A DNA stretch of 64,000 nucleotides from Streptomyces sp. DH-12 (lineage in GTDB: Bacteria; Actinomycetota; Actinomycetes; Streptomycetales; Streptomycetaceae): positions 5,307,001-5,371,000 of the forward strand of contig NZ_PPFB01000001.1 of the NCBI RefSeq assembly GCF_002899455.1. The letters are read 5' to 3'. Of this stretch, positions 61,073-64,000 are shown piece after piece. A program made the translations under genes and the position numbers. The first letter of the stretch is position 1; every line of letters begins with the position of its first letter. A model generated the notes under the pieces. It was given only the letters and a program-made list of their open reading frames with translations, was not told where the DNA came from and searched no databases.

Positions 61073-62059
61073 ATGATGCGTGCTGCCTACATTGAACAGC
61101 TCGGATCTCCGGACGTCATCCGTTACGGTGATCAGCCCACGCCGGAACCGGGGCCGACCGACGTCCTGGTGGACGTCACGGCCGTCTCGGTCAACCACGT
61201 CGACACCTTCGTGCGCTCGGGCGCCTGGCGCACCCCGCTCACGTTCCCCTTCGTCATAGGCCGGGACCTCACCGGCACCGTCGCCGCGGTCGGCACCGGA
61301 GTCCACCGGTTCCGGCCCGGCGACCGGGTGTGGTGCAACAGCCTCGGCCACGACGGCCGTCAGGGGGCCGCCGCCGAGCGGGTGGTGGTGCCCGTCGACC
61401 GGCTGTACCGCCTGCCGGAGGGCGCCGATCCGTACGAGACCGTCGCGTTGGCCCACCCGGCCGCGACCGCCTACCTCGGCCTGTTCACCCACGGGCGGCT
61501 CCGCTCCGGCGAGACCGCCGTCGTGGTCGGCGCGGGCGGGAACGTCGGGAGCGCCCTGGTGGTGATGGCCGCCGCGGCGGGCGCCCGGGTCGTGGCCGTC
61601 GCCTCCGCGCGGGACGCCGGGTACTGCCGCGGACTCGGCGCCGACCACGTCATCGACTACCGGGACCCCGACGTGCCCGGGCGCATCCGCGCCGCCGCCC
61701 CGGCGGGCGCCGACCTCTACCTCGACGCCTCCGGCACCAACGACCTGGAGACCGCGGTGGACCTGCTCGCCGGGCGGGGGCGGATCGTGCTGCTCGCCGG
61801 ACTGCGCTCCCGGCCCGTGCTGCCGGTGGGACCGCTGTACCTGAGGGATCGTTCGATCCACGGCTTCGCCATCTCGCACGCCACCGCCGGGGAGCTCGCC
61901 GAGGCCGCCAGTGCCGTCAACCGGCTGGTCGCCGACGGCCGTCTCCGGCCCCGGGCGATCGAGCGGCTGCACCTGAGCGACGCCGCCGAGGCCCACCGCC
62001 GGCTGGAGGAGGGCAAAGTGCACGGAAAACTCGTGCTGAGCGTCGCCGACAGGGCCTGA
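61073..62059 (+). CDS. NADPH:quinone reductase-like MDR oxidoreductase
   Basis: 328 residues; M-M-R-A-A-Y-I start at 61073 or 61076 (a TTG at 61055 is possible). Medium-chain reductase fold: GroES-like part with VDVTAVSVNHVDTFVRSGAW and PFVIGRDLTGTVAAVG; Rossmann part with VVGAGGNVGSALVVMAAAAG. There are no zinc-ligand Cys, so it belongs to the quinone reductase/enoyl reductase branch (zeta-crystallin-like), which also includes enoyl reductases of polyketide pathways. It is the first plus-strand gene after the paired dyads. Confidence 0.9.
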   Translation: MMRAAYIEQLGSPDVIRYGDQPTPEPGPTDVLVDVTAVSVNHVDTFVRSGAWRTPLTFPFVIGRDLTGTVAAVGTGVHRFRPGDRVWCNSLGHDGRQGAAAERVVVPVDRLYRLPEGADPYETVALAHPAATAYLGLFTHGRLRSGETAVVVGAGGNVGSALVVMAAAAGARVVAVASARDAGYCRGLGADHVIDYRDPDVPGRIRAAAPAGADLYLDASGTNDLETAVDLLAGRGRIVLLAGLRSRPVLPVGPLYLRDRSIHGFAISHATAGELAEAASAVNRLVADGRLRPRAIERLHLSDAAEAHRRLEEGKVHGKLVLSVADRA

Positions 62060-62150
62060 TCCGGGCGGGGCGCACGGCGCCGGTGAAATGCGGGAATTCA
62101 GACCTGACAAATGAGAAAGCCGCTCTTTGACCGGCGCCGGGCGGCCTCGA

Positions 62151-62160
62151 CAGAATTCTG
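62151..62160. promoter_or_regulatory. Palindrome CAGAATTCTG at the SRPBCC start
   Basis: A perfect 10-bp palindrome ends 3 bases before the SRPBCC ATG, where a ribosome site would be expected and none is seen. It shares the CAG/CTG arms with the dyads at 60979-61009, and another C-A-G-A-C-C-T-G lies at about 62099-62106. It may be an operator or a leaderless transcription start region. Confidence 0.35.
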
Positions 62161-62163
62161 CAC

Positions 62164-62706
62164 ATGACTCAGTCAATCATCGACACCTCGCCGCTCTTCG
62201 AGCTCAAGGCCGACATTCACATTTCCGCGACCCCGCTCGAGGTCTACTCCGTCGTCAGCGATCTGCCGCGCAGTGCCGAATGGAGCCCCGAATGCCGGGG
62301 CGGCACGTGGGTCTCCGGCGAACCGTCCACCGTCGGCGCCGTCTTCCGCGGCGAGAACCTCCGCAGCGAGGACGTCGTCGCCTGGGCGCCCCTGGTGCGC
62401 GGCGTCTGGCACACCGAGTGCCGCATCACCGCCGCCGAGCCCGGCCGCACCTTCCGGTGGATGATGCTCACCCACGCCCGCGAGGACCAGGAGAGCATCT
62501 GGGGCTTCGACATGGCGCCCGCCGAGGACGGCTGCGTGCTCACCCACCACTTCCGCATGGGCCGGGCCACCGCCGGCATCCACAAGATCGTCGCCGGCCT
62601 CGACGAGGACGACCGCAAGCGCTTCGTGGCCGACTGGACCGCCAAGCTCGAGCAGGACCTCGACGCCACGCTGAAGCGCATCAAGGACGTCATCGAAAAG
62701 CGGTGA
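62164..62706 (+). CDS. SRPBCC (START/polyketide cyclase-like) family protein
   Basis: 180 residues. The fold begins FELKADIHISATPLEVYSVV and SDLPRSAEWSPECRG, typical of the SRPBCC helix-grip, then beta strands WAPLVRGVWHTECRITAAEP and a long C-terminal helix. It could be a polyketide cyclase/aromatase, a lipid carrier or a stress protein. Its place between a reductase and an acyl ligase supports a biosynthetic role. Confidence 0.85.
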   Translation: MTQSIIDTSPLFELKADIHISATPLEVYSVVSDLPRSAEWSPECRGGTWVSGEPSTVGAVFRGENLRSEDVVAWAPLVRGVWHTECRITAAEPGRTFRWMMLTHAREDQESIWGFDMAPAEDGCVLTHHFRMGRATAGIHKIVAGLDEDDRKRFVADWTAKLEQDLDATLKRIKDVIEKR

Positions 62707-62794
62707 CAATTCCCGCTGATCCGTACGGGAGCCTGAATTCAAACGGCCCGCCGCACGGCTGAGGAACAGTCACGGCGGATGAGAGGGTGGGCAG

Positions 62795-64000
62795 ATGTTT
62801 CTCCAGCGCATCGGAAACAAGGGAATTCGACTGGGCACGCTCTTCGAGCGGGCCGCGGCCCGACACCCGGTGAATCCCGTTATTCTCGACCATGATCTCG
62901 ACGTCGCTCCGGAGCGCGGACGCCGCATGACGCTCACGGAGGTCGCCGACCTCGTCGACGACCTGGCCTCCCGGCTGTGGGCGGCCGGCGTCCGGCCCGG
63001 GGAGCGCGTGGTCGTCCACAAGACCAACGGGTTCGACATCACGCTCCTGGCCTGCTCCACGGCCAGGATCGGCGCCGTCCCGGTCCTGCTGTCCCCGAAG
63101 CTCGACGGCACCACCGTGTGCGAGCTGGTGCGCCGCGTGGACCGGCCCTACCTGGTGACCGACCAGGACAAGCTGGACCACCACCTGCCCGCCGAGATCT
63201 TCGGTCTGGCCCGGCAGGTGCTCCTGGCCTCCGGCAGCCACGACGAGGCCGTCACGCTCGCCTCGCTGGCCGGCTCGGCCCGGGTCGCGCCGGTGACCAT
63301 GCCCCCGGACCACCCGACGCTGGTCACCCACACCTCCGGCACCACCGGAACGCCCAAGCTGGCGGTGCACACCGGTCGCACCTTCCAGGCCCGTTACCGC
63401 CCTCAGGGCGCCGTGGCCTCCCTGGTGGGCCGCAGCGAACCGGTGGCCATCCACGTGTCGTTCGTGCACTCGCGGATGTTCACCGCCATGCCCATCACGA
63501 TCCTCCAGGGACACCCCATGATCATCCTCCGGGACGACGACCCGGAGGCCGTGGCCGAGGTGTTCCGCCAGGCCCCGCCGGGCCTGATAGAGGCGCACCC
63601 CAACACGTTCCTGCGCTGGGAGGTGCTGGTCGACGACCCGCGCCGGCCGCTGGCGAACGTGAAGTACTTCAGCAGCACCTTCGACGCCATCCACCCGCGC
63701 ACCGTGCACCTGATGCTCAAGGCGTCACGGCGCGAGTCGCCGCAGTTCGTGCAGATGTACGGGCAGAGCGAGGTCGGCCCGATCGCCGGGCGCACCTACT
63801 CCAAGAAGCGCGGCGCGGACGCCGACGGCCGCTGCGTGGGTTCCCCGTTCCCCGGCATGACGGGCGTCCGGGTGGTCAGCCGGGACGGCAGGCGGCCCAC
63901 CAAGTCCAACCCCGGCTACATCGAGGTGCGTTCCGACGGGCGGATCGTCACCTACCTCGGTGAGCACGAGCGCTGGGAGAAGCAGGCCGACGGCGAGTGG
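62795..64000 (+). CDS. Class I adenylate-forming enzyme / acyl-CoA ligase-like (C-terminus past window edge)
   Basis: 402 codons to the right edge, no stop. ATG at 62795 follows GAGAGGGTGG. Core motifs: LVTHTSGTTGTPKLAVHT (A3 phosphate loop), VQMYGQSEVGPIAG (A5 Y-G-Q-x-E) and NPGYIEVRSDGRIVTYLG with a late E-R-W-E (A7/A8 approach). The N-terminus, MFLQRIGNKGIRLGTLFERA, is that of stand-alone acyl or aryl ligases. It probably activates a carboxylic acid starter for the cluster to the right. The substrate cannot be read. Confidence 0.9.
   Translation, partial: MFLQRIGNKGIRLGTLFERAAARHPVNPVILDHDLDVAPERGRRMTLTEVADLVDDLASRLWAAGVRPGERVVVHKTNGFDITLLACSTARIGAVPVLLSPKLDGTTVCELVRRVDRPYLVTDQDKLDHHLPAEIFGLARQVLLASGSHDEAVTLASLAGSARVAPVTMPPDHPTLVTHTSGTTGTPKLAVHTGRTFQARYRPQGAVASLVGRSEPVAIHVSFVHSRMFTAMPITILQGHPMIILRDDDPEAVAEVFRQAPPGLIEAHPNTFLRWEVLVDDPRRPLANVKYFSSTFDAIHPRTVHLMLKASRRESPQFVQMYGQSEVGPIAGRTYSKKRGADADGRCVGSPFPGMTGVRVVSRDGRRPTKSNPGYIEVRSDGRIVTYLGEHERWEKQADGEW

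Overview
This is high-GC actinobacterial DNA and almost certainly a Streptomyces chromosome. GTG and TTG starts are frequent, GC is strongly biased to third codon positions, GTGA and ATGA four-base stop/start overlaps are common, in-frame TTA codons are rare, and the families present (GT87-PAP2 fusion, PucR and LAL regulators, Rv2228c-type RNase H/phosphatase) are typical of the genus. Most of the window (1 to about 51 kb) reads as ordinary chromosomal background. The last 11 kb looks like the left end of a specialised-metabolite cluster that continues past the right edge.

Region 1 (1-23.9 kb). This is a mixed stretch: an FmdB zinc ribbon (cut by the left edge), a membrane coiled-coil protein, a DUF4097 lipoprotein, tRNA-Val(UAC) with a strong terminator, DUF2277, a DedA-like protein, DoxX, a PhoD-type phosphatase and a secreted HNH nuclease. 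A TMEM165/GDT1 cation transporter follows, led by a recognisable yybP-ykoY (manganese) riboswitch. Next come a HAD phosphatase, a zinc-ribbon/peptidoglycan-binding membrane protein, a DHA2 exporter fused to a winged helix, GNAT, two adjacent proteins sharing a small domain, DUF1992, an FHA-like protein, an O-methyltransferase, ProP, a GT87-PAP2 fusion and a polytopic membrane protein. The stretch ends with a probably frameshifted hypothetical gene and a secreted transglycosylase.

Region 2 (24.1-30.0 kb). Five minus-strand genes overlap by 4-8 bases and sit behind a cobalamin riboswitch: a secreted alpha/alpha-toroid protein, a secreted SCO2322-like protein, an ECF T component, a two-domain ECF ATPase and an ECF S component. 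I read this as a corrinoid (or cobalt) capture and uptake system in which the two extracytoplasmic proteins may correspond to the two domains of mammalian transcobalamin/intrinsic factor. The first is well supported by the sequence; the second is inference. A frameshifted carbohydrate-binding-module (CBM2-like) remnant lies just upstream.

Region 3 (30.8-51.9 kb). A KstR-like TetR regulator is divergent from a GT4 glycosyltransferase - methyltransferase - alpha/alpha-toroid operon, and the sequence between them holds an exact TNNAACNNGTTNNA site. After that come cell-envelope proteins (DUF5336, amidase_3), a methyltransferase, a DHA2 exporter, a beta-propeller protein with a 55-residue repetitive small protein, and the Nif3 - zinc-ribbon coiled coil - RNase HI/phosphatase operon. 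KDPG aldolase, YaaA, MerR, Uma2, AraC and EamA genes follow, then RNase P RNA (rnpB) and an overlapping ribbon-helix-helix-like/DsbA-like gene pair.

Region 4 (52.2-64.0 kb). An IS701-like transposase gene has lost two of its three expected DDE residues. It converges on a PucR-type GAF/HTH regulator, and each of these two genes carries one in-frame TTA codon (possible bldA control). Next are an MFS exporter, an old yellow enzyme-type ene-reductase, a large LuxR (LAL) regulator, a quinone-reductase-like oxidoreductase, an SRPBCC protein and the start of an AMP-forming acyl ligase. Two ATCTGACAGAT-type dyads exactly 20 bp apart lie between the LAL gene and the oxidoreductase gene. The product of the cluster cannot be told from this part alone.
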